Source of the DNA: Plasmodiophora brassicae
Lineage: Eukaryota; Endomyxa; Phytomyxea; Plasmodiophorida; Plasmodiophoridae
Assembly: GCA_039704465.1 (NCBI GenBank)
Contig: JASFAU010000018.1
Coordinates: forward strand, 682,001 to 746,000
DNA length: 64,000 nucleotides
Direction of reading: 5' to 3'
The notes beneath the pieces are model-generated. The model was not told the origin of the DNA. It did no database searches and saw only the letters and a program-made list of their open reading frames with translations. This document shows, piece after piece, positions 31,631-43,669 of this stretch. Both the position numbers and the translations under genes were made by a program. Numbering within the stretch: position 1 is the first letter of the stretch; the number at the start of each line of letters is the position of its first letter.

Positions 31631-32233
31631 TTAAGTGGGCGACCCTGTCGAGGGCGATGACGCGGTCTGGAGATACCGGACAATGTCCTTGTCCTCGGTC
31701 TGCTTCTGGGCGAGGGCGATGGGCGTGTCGCCCCTGCGGTCGCGCCGGCTGGGGTCGGCGCCGGCCTCGACCAGCTGCCGGATGACGTCGAACCGGCACC
31801 CGAGCAGCTTCTCGTGGGTCAGGACGAGGTCGTACGAGGTCACGCGGCGGCCCCGCATGCCGTTGACGGCCTTGAACCCCTGGACGAACGACGTGTGCGC
31901 GGTGCCGACCCGTTTCCGTCGCGGCAGGTTCGCGATGACATGGAGCGGCGTTCGCCCGTTCCTGTCGGCGGCGTTCGGGTCGGCGCCGGCCTCCAGCAGC
32001 AAGCGGACGGCGTCGGGCATCTCCTGATGGATACGGACGATGCCGGCGTTGGTCAGCGTGTGGTCGAAGAAATGGGATGGGTCGACGGCCCTGTGCAGCG
32101 GCGTCTGCCCGTCGGGGTCGACGCCGTTGACCTGGGCGCCGCCCTTCGTTGCCAGCAGGTGCTTCAGGAGCGCCGGGTTCCGGGCGGCAATATGCAACCC
32201 GGACCCTGTCGCCATCCGGATCATGGTCCCCAT
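31631..32233 (-). CDS. Ankyrin-repeat protein B (tandem pair)
   Basis: Single exon, 200 residues, start MGTMIRMATGSGLHIAARN; other in-frame ATGs lie at 32224 and 32215. It aligns with protein A along its length: LHIAARNPALLKHLLATKGG, GQTPLHRAVDPSHFFDHTL, GRTPLHVIANLPRRKRVG, VLTHEKLLGCRFDVIRQL and a shared QKQTEDKDIVRYLQ near the end. It differs in the basic insertion and the tail (SSPSTGSPT). The two genes are 73 bp apart in the same orientation, a simple tandem duplication. Confidence 0.85.
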   Translation of the reverse strand: MGTMIRMATGSGLHIAARNPALLKHLLATKGGAQVNGVDPDGQTPLHRAVDPSHFFDHTLTNAGIVRIHQEMPDAVRLLLEAGADPNAADRNGRTPLHVIANLPRRKRVGTAHTSFVQGFKAVNGMRGRRVTSYDLVLTHEKLLGCRFDVIRQLVEAGADPSRRDRRGDTPIALAQKQTEDKDIVRYLQTASSPSTGSPT

Positions 32234-32311
32234 GGGGCGGTCGACGCTGCCTGAACACGATGCAGAGCGAGGTCGACGGACGTTTGCGCGAGCCGCTAAA
32301 ATTGGTATAGA

Positions 32312-33274
32312 ATGTCTGGGCGCGGTGGATCTCGCGGAGATCGCGGCCGCGGTCGCGGTCGAGGTGGCGCAGCGCCACGGGCGCGTCGCGTACAGCAGTC
32401 CACTGCCGCGCAAGTGGACCACGTCATTGTCGACCGCCCCGTTCCGGAAGTCGTCCTTCATCAACAACGGGTGCCGGACGAGTCAACGCATGAGGTCGTG
32501 TCGCGACCGGCGAAACGGGCGCGACACCCCGAGAATGACGCTCGCAAGAAGCTCACGATGGCGCCGAAACCGTTCCTGCCTTGCAAGTGCACGACGCTCA
32601 AGTGCGACGACTTCATCACCGCCGACATGGTTCATGCCGAGCGCCTCGAGTACACCAAGCTACGTGCTTTCGAGAAGCAGCACGCCCACCTCACCGCCCG
32701 CATGCGCTGCTCGAAGGTCGCCGACAGCGTATCGTACCGTTTCACCTACTGGTTCCGCGCCCAGGAGGACAACGTCGAGCAGCAGATCTGCCGCCAAATG
32801 TTCCAGCATGTGTACGGATTCTCAAAGAAGAAGATGGACACGACGAGGGCGCGCATGACTGGCCGACACCACGACCCGTTCGAAGTGCCAGGCGACGTCA
32901 TCGGCGGGAGCGATCGTCGCGGCGCAAGCAGTGTCGTCGTCCGCAATCGGATCGATCCCGAAGTCCTCGATCAGGTGCGGGAGGAGGCGTTTCTCATCAT
33001 CAAGCAGCACGGCACACCGTCCCACTACCAGAGTCGGCACGCCAAGGCAACGATCTCTTTGCCCGCGTCGTTCACCGTCCGGGTCATCTGGCTGAAGGTG
33101 CTCAAGAAGATCGACCTGGAGTACACGCGGCAGTACGAGCTTTCGCTGGCGGCAGGCGCACCTGTGGCTGCCATTCCGGTCATCAGCCTTCGCCGGTTTG
33201 AGGATCTGTGGCGCAACGAGTTCGGGTACGCCAAGCGGCAGGCGCGCCGTGTCGCCGGCGACGCCGATGAATGA
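32312..33274 (+). CDS. RGG-box protein with a possible transposon-derived domain
   Basis: Single exon, 320 residues. Residues 1-28 are an RGG/RG box (MSGRGGSRGDRGRGRGRGG), typical of RNA-binding or arginine-methylated proteins. A short basic linker (RPAKRARHPENDARKK) may be a nuclear signal. From about residue 88 there is a Cys/His-containing domain (PCKCTTLKCDDFITADMVHA, then EQQICRQMFQHVYGFSKKKM). This resembles the CKC...C...T...ICR..F...G.S pattern at the N-terminus of many animal transposon-related proteins. The C-terminal 120 residues look folded (KATISLPASFTVRVIWLKVL, FEDLWRNEFGYAKRQARR). No DDE catalytic core is obvious. Domestication from a transposon is inference. Confidence 0.7.
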   Translation: MSGRGGSRGDRGRGRGRGGAAPRARRVQQSTAAQVDHVIVDRPVPEVVLHQQRVPDESTHEVVSRPAKRARHPENDARKKLTMAPKPFLPCKCTTLKCDDFITADMVHAERLEYTKLRAFEKQHAHLTARMRCSKVADSVSYRFTYWFRAQEDNVEQQICRQMFQHVYGFSKKKMDTTRARMTGRHHDPFEVPGDVIGGSDRRGASSVVVRNRIDPEVLDQVREEAFLIIKQHGTPSHYQSRHAKATISLPASFTVRVIWLKVLKKIDLEYTRQYELSLAAGAPVAAIPVISLRRFEDLWRNEFGYAKRQARRVAGDADE

Positions 33275-33773
33275 ACTGAGACTGTTAGCTGCTGTTCATT
33301 CCACCGCCACCCGCTCGAAAGCGTCCTCAAACTTCAAACGCAATTACCACAGCTTTCGGTTGGGTTAACGTTATATGTCAGCGATGGCCGATGGGACCGG
33401 TGCGCCTTGCAGACGCTCGAACAGGTGCAGCGAGTCCGTTCTCGGCGCGATGAAACCCATCGTCCGGCAGCTCTCCGCGTCATGTGGGCGTCGACGTACT
33501 CGACTGACCTGGGGCGACGTGTTCATGTCTGCAGCCGGCCACGATACGCAAAAACAACAGACAACACGTCTACATACCCTCGTGGTGTGTCAACAGAGAC
33601 CCGGCCCGTCTGCAGTCAGCACGTGGCACCGAAATAGAAGAAGCAGTGCATGCCAAAGCAAAAAAACAAACACGCGGGTCCGGGCCGGCGCGTCACCAGA
33701 TTGCGGCGTTCTTTTGTGGAGTGGCCGCGGACCGCCGGAGCGACCATCCGCGCCCGCGGTGTGGCCTGTCGTC
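33275..33773. other. Intergenic, divergent ORFs without support
   Basis: About 500 bp upstream of the m-AAA protease start. Contains short A-rich runs (about 33550-33560 and 33657-33672). The frame upstream of the protease ATG is open but shows no family resemblance. No gene called. Confidence 0.45.
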
Positions 33774-36325
33774 ATGTTGCGGTCGTTGGCGTCACGCCTG
33801 CGCCTGGTGTCGCCACTGGCGGCGGCACCCGCCCGGTCCAGCGCCTACCAGCGTCTCTGGGCCGTATCGCCCGCCATTGTCAGGGCGTCGAAAATCCCGT
33901 ACGGGTTCCGGCGGTTCTTCCCGGACGGGGCCCCCGAGCTCGCCAAGGAGGGCGACGGCAAGAACGACCCGTCGTCGTCGTCGTCGTCGTCCGGGCGCTC
34001 GAGCCATGAGAAGCCCGGCGGCGGGAACGACAAATCGCCGTGGCCGAACTGGGAAACTCATCTCACGCTGGCCATCCTGACCGCCCTCGGCCTGACGCTG
34101 TCGTCGTCGAGGATAACAGACGGCGAACGCGAGATTACGTTTCAGGAGTTCCGGAAACGCCTGCTCGAGCCTGGGCTCGTCGATCGCATCGGTGGGCATC
34201 GGCGCCTCCATGCGCGCTCTCGATGCATCTGTGCTGAGGTTGCTGTCGCGTAGTCGTCATGAACAAGCAGACGGCGCGCGTCTACCTTCGGCCGTCGCGC
34301 ACGACGACGCCGACCGACCGGTACCGGTTCGAGGACGACGCCGAGGACGCCGCCCCGGCGCGGCGAGCGTCGCTCCCCGACGACGCGGCGCTCATGGACC
34401 TGCAGGCGCCCCGCGCCCAGTACTACTTCACGATCGGCAGCGTTGAAACGTTCGAGAACAGCCTGAACCGCGTCCAGGAGGAGATGGGCGTCAGCCCGAC
34501 CGACTTTGTTCCGGTAAGGCGCTCTGTCTCTGCCTGTGTGCACCCCCCGCCGAACTGACGCGCCGTCCCCGCCCAGATCAAGTACGTCAACCGGACGTCG
34601 TGGGGCCAGGAGCTGCTGAAGTTCGGCCCGACGCTGCTGCTGATCGGCTTCTGGCTGTTCATCATGCGCGGGTTGTCATCGTCCGTCGGGTCGGGCGGCG
34701 GCATCGGCGGCGGCATGAAGAACATCTTCCAGATCGGGAAGGCGCCGGCGGTCCGCGCCGGCAAGGACGCGAAGAACAAGGTCCTGTTCAAGGACGTCGC
34801 CGGCCTCGACGAGGCGAAACGCGAGGTGTCCGAGTTCGTCGACTTCCTGAAGAACCCGAAGAAGTACACGCAGCTGGGCGCCAAGATCCCTCGGGGCGCC
34901 CTGCTCGTCGGCCCGCCCGGCACCGGCAAGACCATGCTGGCGCGCGCGACCGCCGCCGAAGCGTCCGTCCCGTTCTTCAGCATCTCCGGGTCCGACTTCA
35001 TCGAGATGGTCAGTGTGTGCACCGTCGTGCGTCCCACGCGCCTGTGCTCACCGTCCCTCCTGGTTACATAGTTCGTCGGCGTCGGCCCATCCAGAGTTCG
35101 CGACCTGTTCGCGCAGGCGCGCGAGGCGGCTCCCTGCATCGTCTTCATCGACGAAATCGATGCGGTCGGGCGCGCCCGCGGCAAAGGCGGGTTCAGCGGC
35201 GGGAACGACGAGCGCGAGAACACGCTGAACCAGCTGCTGGTCGAGATGGACGGGTTCTCCACCCAGTCCGGCGTCGTCGTCCTAGCCGGGACGAACCGCG
35301 TCGACATCCTCGACAAGGCGCTGCTTCGTCCCGGGCGATTCGACAGGCAGGTCGCGATCGACCTGCCCGACATCAAGGGCCGCCAGCAGATCTTCAAGGT
35401 GCACCTGAAGCCGTTGTCGCTCGCTAACCCGGTGGACGACATCGCGCGGCGCCTGGCGTCGCTGACGCCCGGGTTCTCCGGCGCCGACATTGCCAACATC
35501 TGCAATGAGGCGGCGCTGATCGCCGCCCGGACCGACAAGCAGGCGGTCGAGCTGGTCGATTTCGAGGCCGCCGTCGACCGTGTCATTGGCGGGCTCGCCA
35601 AGGAGAACAAGATCATGACCAAGCAGGAACGGGAACTCGTCGCCCATCACGAAGCGGGGCACGCCGTCGTCGGCTGGTTCCTCCGGCACGCGGACCCGCT
35701 GCTGAAGGTGACGATCGTCCCGCGAGGCACGGCGGCGCTGGGTTTCGCCCAGTACCTGCCCAAGGAGCTAAACCTGATGTCGGAGGACCAGCTCCGCGAC
35801 ATGATGTGCATGGCGCTGGGCGGCCGGGCCAGCGAGCAGGTCTTCTTCGATGAGGTGTCGACGGGCGCCGCCGACGACCTGAAGAAGATCACGCGTATCG
35901 CGTACTCGACGGTGACGCTGTTCGGCATGAGCAAGCGCGTCGGCAACCTGAGCTTCCCGCTGGACGAATCCAGCGGCAACCCGGCGTTCTACAAGCCGTA
36001 CTCGGAGAAGACTGCCGAGCTGATCGACGAGGAGGTCCGCTCGATGGTCGACCAGCTGTACGACAGGACGCTGGCGCTGGTCGCCGAGAAGCGCGTCCTG
36101 ATCGAAGCGCTCGCCGCGCGCCTGCTGGTGCAGGAGACCGTCACTCACAAGGACCTGGTCGAGGTGCTGGGCGAACGCCCGTACAAGTCGCAGCAGTACA
36201 TCGACTACGTCGAGGAGACGTCCAAGGAGATCCCGACGAAGGAGGATACGCCGCCCGAACCGGCGGAGAAGGCCGACGCAGCCGCTCAGACGGGCACTGA
36301 CGACCTGTCCCTGAAGCCCGCATAG
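33774..36325 (+). CDS. AFG3L2: Mitochondrial m-AAA protease (AFG3L2/Yta10-12 type)
   Basis: Exons: 33774-34191, 34254-34513, 34577-35008, 35072-36325 (787 residues). The N-terminus [19 protein letters not shown] is a mitochondrial presequence. Two transmembrane helices flank an intermembrane domain ([29 protein letters not shown]). The AAA module has Walker A GPPGTGKT, Walker [10 protein letters not shown] and the second-region arginines [19 protein letters not shown]. The peptidase site is HHEAGH, with the third zinc ligand in the downstream TGAADDL block. It assembles as a hexamer in the inner membrane and degrades or processes matrix-facing membrane proteins. A poly-Ser run (TCG)n lies at about 33965-33990. 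The last 35 codons and 3' flank are duplicated at 37519-37669. Confidence 0.95.
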
Positions 36326-36371
36326 CTGCCCCCCGTTCATTACACGATACGTCGCGTTCCAACATGGCGAC

Positions 36372-36890
36372 CGCCAGCTGCAGTCAGCACGGTGGATATG
36401 GCGAACACCCACAAGTCCGCAACTGCAGTGGACCGGGCCATGGTCCGTGGCTAGTCCGTGGGTGGCTGGCCACCGTGCTGAACAGGAGTACGCTTTGCTG
36501 TATCGGGAAGCGCTTCGTGGTCGCTTGGGCAGATGGCGGTGCGACGCACCCGATGCACGCATACGGGCGATAGAGCGCGCCGCCAGATCATGTAGTACGT
36601 GTACGCCGCCCGCCGAAGACGCAGCACGATGTCGTGAAGCGCGTGCAGGATCTGCAGGTGGGAGTCTTCCTACACCTGGGAGCCGGGACGGCCGGGACCG
36701 TCTGGGACGCGCTGGGCGTGACCGGTGCCCGTATCGCGATATCAACGCGAAGCGGCGACGGAAGCGTGCCCAGGTCGAAAACGGGCACGTCGGCCGGATC
36801 GTCATCGCTCGACGACGACTTGTCCGATGACCCGGCCGAGACGACCACGGCGAGAACATGTTAGTTGGCAAAGACGTTCTGCACGGCAAG
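36372..36890. other. Gene-poor segment between protease gene and inverted repeat
   Basis: Short ORFs exist on both strands. The best is minus 36588-36848 (MVVSAGSSDKSSSSDDDPAD...), which could splice across a 24-nt GT...AG stretch into a helical frame (LHDIVLRLRRAAYTYYM). Codon pattern and lack of a family make a living gene doubtful; a decayed gene is equally possible. Confidence 0.3.
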
Positions 36891-37383
36891 CGACAATACG
36901 CACAGCCGGTGCCGACCTTCCACATGTCGATGTTTGGCCCACCCTCCAGGACCGTGTCCGTGAAGGACCTACTGGGGACACTGATCAATTCTGAGTACGA
37001 CATGGTCTGCTCGACCCGCGCACAACAGACACGACACACGCGAGTAGTGGTGTACACCAGCTCGATGGCAGCCCGCCGTCGTTATTGCAATGCAATGGGA
37101 TGACGACAATTCAGGGAACGCCCTGAAGGTAAGCCAACGCTTGCATCGATCGAAAACGGCAAAGTGACGCGGCCTATGACGACGGTACCGCACCAGCGGG
37201 CTGCCAACGAGCTGGTGTACACCACTACTCGCGTGTGCCGTGTCTGTTGTGAGCAGGTCGAGCAGACCATGTCGTGCTCAGAACTGGGCAGTTTCCCCAG
37301 TAGGTCCTTCACGGACACGGTCCTGGAGGGTGGGCCAAACATCGACATGTGGAAGGTCGGCACCGGCTGTGCGTGTTGTCGCT
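36891..37383. repeat. Inverted repeat, arms about 187 bp
   Basis: The arms are 36891-37077 and the reverse complement of 37195-37383, roughly 90% identical by eye over the whole length, separated by about 117 bp. Each arm reads open in one frame, e.g. QPVPTFHMSMFGPPSRTVSV on the plus strand of arm 1 and on the minus strand of arm 2. Differences between arms are not concentrated at third positions in either strand. No target-site duplication or transposase is visible. Confidence 0.85.
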
Positions 37384-37518
37384 CGGTCCGCGACAAGCCG
37401 ATGCACGACAGGCATTTGGAGACCATGACGTGATCGAAATGCACGAGGTGTTCTGTGATGGACGCCGGCCAGAACTTGATGAGGCCAGGATGCAGCTGGA
37501 CATCCGGACAGTGGCGCA

Positions 37519-37669
37519 TCCAAGGAGATCCCGACGAAGGAGGATCCGCCGGCCGAGCCGGCAGAGAAGACCGACGCAGCCGCCCAGTCGGGCACTGACG
37601 ACCTGTCCCTGATACCCTCATAGCTGCCCAGGTTTGTTAACACGATACGTCGCGTTCCAACATGGCGAC
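37519..37669 (+). pseudogene. Copy of the 3' end of the m-AAA protease gene
   Basis: These 151 bp repeat 36221-36371 in the same orientation, 1298 bp downstream, at about 90% identity. The copy covers the last 35 codons (including the shared block SKEIPTKED), the TAG stop and about 45 bp of 3' flank (shared ACACGATACGTCGCGTTCC). One Lys codon became Ile and one Ala became Ser. No upstream protease sequence is present, so this is a fragment, not a gene. It closes the rearranged patch that contains the inverted repeat. Confidence 0.9.
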
Positions 37670-37694
37670 GACGTGCGAATAGGATAACTGTTCA

Positions 37695-39156
37695 TCAAAG
37701 AGGCGGTTTGCATTTGGCGGGTCGCTTGATGGGTTCTATGGACATGGACCGCTCCATCAGGTCGGCGATGGACGTGGCCGAGGCGAGCCGGCGGCACCCG
37801 AGCGCGTACTGAACGTCGCGGTCCGGCTTGATCCAGTAGTCATCCTGCTCGCAAACGCGTAACGCGTCCAGGGCCAGGCGGGCGATGTGCTGACCGACGA
37901 TACAGCGCTTCACGACGTCCTGCCCGGAGACGAGCATGTCCTCGTGGACGCGGATGTCCCGAACGACGCTGGCGATGCAGGGGATCCGAAATCGGGCCGG
38001 TTGCGCGTGCGCATACAGACGCCTGTACGTGCCAAACTTGTCGTGGTCGGAGATCAGCTGCTGCAGCTGGACGAATTGTCGCCAGCGCCGACCGGGCAAC
38101 GTCTCGAACAGCTCGCGACGAAGGCGCCGGAGCGGGTGCACCGTCAGCGCCGCCGCGATCTCGCACGCCGAATGGAAATTGCACCGACGCAGGCAGTGCA
38201 TGGCGATGGCCACCCACTTCGACACCGCCCGGCGTCGTTGTCGTCGTGACCGGCGCAGGAGGATCTCGCTGGCGACCCAGATGACGATGCGGTCCGACAT
38301 GCTGGCGAACGCTTGCAGGCGGCCGGGACCGATCAGGTCGCGAGGCGTGATCTCCGACAGCCTGGCGCGCATGTGCACACACATCTGGTCGGCGATGACG
38401 CCCGCCGGCAGCCGGTCGAACGCGTACCGCCTGGACAGGAACCGGCACGACGGCATCCACAGGAAGTTGGGCGAACCGACAGGTCGTTCGTCTGCGAAGA
38501 ACGTGGTGGTCAGACGGCGAGGCGGCCGGCGCAGGCGTGCAATGCGGCGGCGCCCCTCCCCACATTTGTCCCTGATGACGAACATGTCCTCGGCGACCGC
38601 CAGGCAGGCTTGCGCCCTCACCTCCAGACCGGACAGGTCCACGGCGAGAAACCGTTCGAGCATGGACCAGGACGCGGGCGGATAATGCTGAAGGCACGTC
38701 GTCAGCTCCATCTCGTGGCCTGCGGCACGGTCCGAAACAACCTGTCAAGATGGGGGCGTCCACCGAACGACGAGAGCGGGCCTACCAGTGAAGTCGCCGG
38801 CATAGCAGGCGGCCCACGTCTCAACGAATGACAGGATTTGCAGGTTGCGCGTGAGGAACAAATCGGCAAGCAGGTCGACGGGAGCGTCCAGCGAGCGCTG
38901 CAGTCCCATGAGATCCTCCCAGATGACGAGACGAAACCCGTCGCCCCCCCGGTACCTTGGACCGTTGTTCAGCGAGCAGCGCCGCCTTGAACAGGATGAC
39001 CGGAGGGTGCTCCAGGAGGTCATCGAGCAGGACGCGCAGCAGGTCGCACGGGGCGACGACGTAGACGAACCAGTCGAGGAACACGCGCAGGTCGCGATGC
39101 GACCGGCCCAGGACGCCGGTCGCCTCCAGCAGGGCGCGCGCGCCCTCGACCCCCAT
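37695..39156 (-). CDS. Ras guanine-nucleotide exchange factor (RasGEF_N plus CDC25 domain)
   Basis: Proposed exons 38956-39156, 38772-38915 and 37695-38741 (463 residues, phase 0 throughout). The N-terminal part has RasGEF_N character (HRDLRVFLDWFVYVVAPCDL). The C-terminal half is a CDC25 domain: SDRIVIWVASEILL, KWVAIAMHCLRRCNFHSACE, LTVHPLRRLRRELFETLP and RFRIPCIASVVRDIRVHED. The conserved N(F/Y)(N/H)S of the catalytic core appears as NFHSA. It would activate a Ras-like GTPase. The second intron as modelled (38742-38771) is only 30 nt; an alternative is that the CDC25 part starts at its own ATG (38711, MELTTCLQ) in a separate transcript. Confidence 0.78.
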
Positions 39157-39407
39157 GTCACGTCCACTCCCGCGTCCGCAATGCACGACGGCCACCGCCC
39201 TTGGGAGGGGGCCCCGGGTCCGGCCCGCCCCAGTCGGCGCACCTCGGACTTGTCCGCAGGACCAGACGACTGATACAGTGATACCAGCGGGGACTCTTCG
39301 CGGGTGACCGGTCTTCCACGGCCTCTTTTACAGGCCGCGAATGCGGGTCGCCGACAGTACCGGATATCCTGAATACTGTAGTAGATGCGCAGCAGAGGGC
39401 TACGTGG

Positions 39408-41132
39408 CTATGGAGGCGCACCGAACTTCGCAGCTAGCCGTTCAGCAAGGTTCGCGAACTGCGCCGCATCGTCACGCACCCGAGCAGATTTATCGCCGAG
39501 CTCGTCGATGGCCTGACCACGTTGCTGCAGGGCGGCGAGCGCCTGCGACCCCGGCGTCGATCCATCCCCCATATCAACAGGCGGGACATCAGGTCCGGGA
39601 TGGGCCTTTGTTTGAGGAGATGGTTCAGGGGATTCGACAAGCTGCCCTGTTCCGGATGCGGGCGACGAACGCAGTTCATATGCGTTGGAGGCGACGACGG
39701 CCTCGACGGCACGATTAAAACAGGCATCGCAAACGCGGTGAGATTCACTGGAGCAGACAGCGCGCTTCAGGCTGCACGAGTCACAGACGAGCGCCCCGCA
39801 CAGTCTGCAATGATGTTTGCGTCCGATGATTGGAAGAAAGTTGCTGCCACACAGCTCGCACGACGGACCTTCCCTGAAGTCAACCTTCGTCAGGTTGGAA
39901 ACGGCGACATCACGTTTAAGCATCCATCGGGCAGCGGACGTCGATGATAGGCGCCGAACGGCGCTGTCGACAAGCTGGTGCGTCGCGACTTGCCCAACAG
40001 CATTGACCAGATCCGGGCGAGCGCCATGAGCGACAAGGGCCATGGCGATCTGTTCCGACGTGCACAGATGAAGAGGAGTGTCGGCGCGATCATCCTTGGT
40101 CGGGGCGTTCGGATACGCGCCAGCGCGCAGCAGGTGGTTGACGATATTGACATGCACGCTTTTGGCCGCAGCGTCGTGCAATGCAGTCCGGCCAGAGCTT
40201 GAAAAGAATCGGACATCAGGAGAGGGCGATGCTGAGCAGATCGTTTCGATAACATCGGCGTTTCCGAGGTCGACCAAGCGATGCAATAGTGACGAACCAT
40301 CGTCGAACTTGACATCGACAGAGAACCCATGGCGGACGAGCGCAGCGACGACGGCAGCAGGTCGGCCCTGCTGACAGGACGCAGCGGCCCATACAGGGGA
40401 CGAATGGTCGGTCTGTTCAAATTCTCCAGGCAGAACAGCACCGGCCGCCAGCAAGTACTCGACCGTGTTCGCATGACCCAGGGAGCAGGATACATGCAGC
40501 GGCGTGCGCCCGTTGCCATCAGCGACAGCCGGGTCAGCACCCGCATCGACCAGCATCTGGATCATGGGTTTGATGTCCTTCGCGCATGCTATATGCAGCG
40601 CGGTGCGTCCGTCTTCGTCCCTACGTACCATCACCAAATGTCATCAGATTCGTGGAGCGCAGACGCCAACCATGGCAGCACGTACTGCCTATCGATGGAA
40701 AACGAAGGCGTCTCCTTCAACAGCCTGTTGAACTCCTCGGTGGCATTCAAGAAACATGCTGAGTGTAGCGTGCCCCGAAGGATCTGGCAGGTGAGTGAGG
40801 CCGAGCGTCGTAAACAAAACTGGCGTTCTGGGTTCCATCCCCACCTCATGCCGATCTGCTGTCGGGACCGCGGTTCGAATTGCGCTGACGATAGCTGCGA
40901 CCAGGCCGGCATGGTCGGTTGAATCCGCGCAGGACACCTGGATCGACGTCGACGCCGACGGCGAGACCGTCAGGTCCGCGCCCCGATCAACAACGAACGA
41001 CCCGTCCGCCAGCGCCAGCGCCTCGCCATCGACCACGACCTGATCGGCATCGACCCGGCACTGCACCGGGCGCCCATCGACCAGCACGCTGCACTCATAC
41101 GGTACTACGCGAGCGCCGTCGCCGTCGACCAT
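39408..41132 (-). CDS. PH-like / ankyrin / FYVE protein
   Basis: Minus-strand exons 40845-41132, 40686-40783 and 39408-40620 (532 residues; phases 0 and 2). Residues 1-96 resemble a PH fold (beta-rich: YECSVLVDGRPVQCRVDAD, with a terminal helix). About seven ankyrin repeats follow; splicing restores the first two (GTLHSACFLNATEEFNRLLK, DEDGRTALHIACAKD), which supports both introns. The FYVE finger near residues 370-425 has CELCGSNFL, RKHHCRLCG, CDSC and RVCDAC. It keeps the R(R/K)HHCR and RVC ligand motifs for PI3P but lacks the WxxD start. The last helix (LAERLAAKFGAPP) may be a coiled coil. Endosomal recruitment is the likely role; partners unknown. Confidence 0.85.
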
Positions 41133-41422
41133 CTCCTCGGACAACCCGCCAGACGGCAGCCACAATCAAAATGACGCCCGTCACGAGGTCCGCTGCTCAC
41201 CTCGGCATGACACGACGCGCCGTGACAGCCCCCCGTCGGAACGCGCGCCATGCAGTGGCACATCGCGTGATATTTTGGGCCAGGTCGGCGGCCCGTGCCG
41301 TGCAGTGGCTTCGTGATTCGTTTTGTGCTTTGGTTTTGGGACAGGTCGGACCGTCCCAGTCACGGACGGTGGGTCCGCGGGGCCATCCATCGCCCGGACG
41401 CGCCCAGTCGTGAACAAACGCG

Positions 41423-42636
<1,214 letters not shown>

Positions 42637-42718
42637 TCGCGCCCCACCCGCGACGTTTTAGAATGCATCAACACGTCGTGAACTGTGTCGACAATGTCGG
42701 TCCGCGTCGTGTAGTTTT

Positions 42719-43669
42719 CTAGCTGATCGTAGCAGCAGGCAAGGACGGCGACGTGCAACAGCCTTTGCCGATCACCTGAAGCGGCGCACCGGCGAACGTG
42801 GCAACGCGCTCGGCGTTGGTCTTGAACAGCGGGGCGCTCGTCTCCCACGCGTTGCCCTTCTTCTTCGGATTGACCTGCGCCGGCGGAGCAGGCGGCACGT
42901 TCGCGCCGGCGATGGTGACGATGTCGCCCGGCAGGGCGCCCTCGGGCGGGGAGATCAGCTCGACCACGGTCCTGTCCGCGTTGGACGCGCACATGACCAT
43001 CCCGTTCGACATGATCCCACGCAGCTTGTTCGCTGGCGCACGAACGAACGATATTAGGCGAACGTGGCGTGGGACGACGAGAGCCGACGTCGCTTACGTT
43101 TCAGGTTGGCGAACACGACGCACAGCGAGTTGCGCAGGCGATCCTCGGTGATGAACTTGACGAGCCCGCTGACGATCTCTGGTCATCATTGCCCCGCAGT
43201 GAGGTAACCGGTACCAGACAGACACGCAATGCGGGGTTGTACCTCGGGGCGAAGGTTCGCCCAGGTCGATCTGCTCGACGTAGAGCGAGTCGGCATCGGG
43301 ATGCTTGCGCACGTCAACGATCCGCCCGACGCGGAATTCCAGCTGTTCGAACTGGGCACGTTCGTCAGCGCTGACGGACGCGGCGGCTTCGCCCTGCGGT
43401 TCCGAGGCCGGTGCCTGGGAAGGAGCGGCGGGGCGCCTCGGTGCGGCGTGCACGCCGGTCCACGTGTACGACGTGTGGCCGTGCGGGATCTCGGGCGACC
43501 ACGTGATATCACCCGGCGGCGTCAGTTTGTGGTCGAGCGCCCCGCCTGCGGTCGCTGCCGTTGCCTTCGTACAGGCGGGGGCGGCCCGGCCCGGCCCGAC
43601 GTTGATGGCCTGGACACGGGCGATGACCCGGTTCAGCGCGTCCAGTGCAGCGGCGGACTTGATCGTCAT
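42719..43669 (-). CDS. AIMP1: AIMP1/Arc1p-type tRNA-binding cofactor of aminoacyl-tRNA synthetases
   Basis: Minus-strand exons 43243-43669, 43098-43178 and 42719-43032 (273 residues). A short N-terminal helix ([20 protein letters not shown]) and a P/A-rich linker precede the EMAPII/OB-fold domain. That domain is marked by [60 protein letters not shown] and GDIVTIAG. The NPKKK lysines near the end help bind tRNA. Such proteins deliver tRNA to synthetases in a multi-synthetase complex in the cytosol. The final LSMxGIK-like tail of animal AIMP1 is replaced by [15 protein letters not shown]-terminal domain of a TyrRS or MetRS is excluded because no catalytic part is attached. Confidence 0.9.

Noticed and set aside
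35768..37057. 429-codon minus frame spanning the protease end and the inverted repeat
   Set aside because: Low-complexity R/S composition, antisense to HHEAGH-containing exon; no family resemblance.
36891..37383. MITE-type transposon
   Set aside because: No terminal motif, no target-site duplication, and the arms read as local protein-coding-like sequence.
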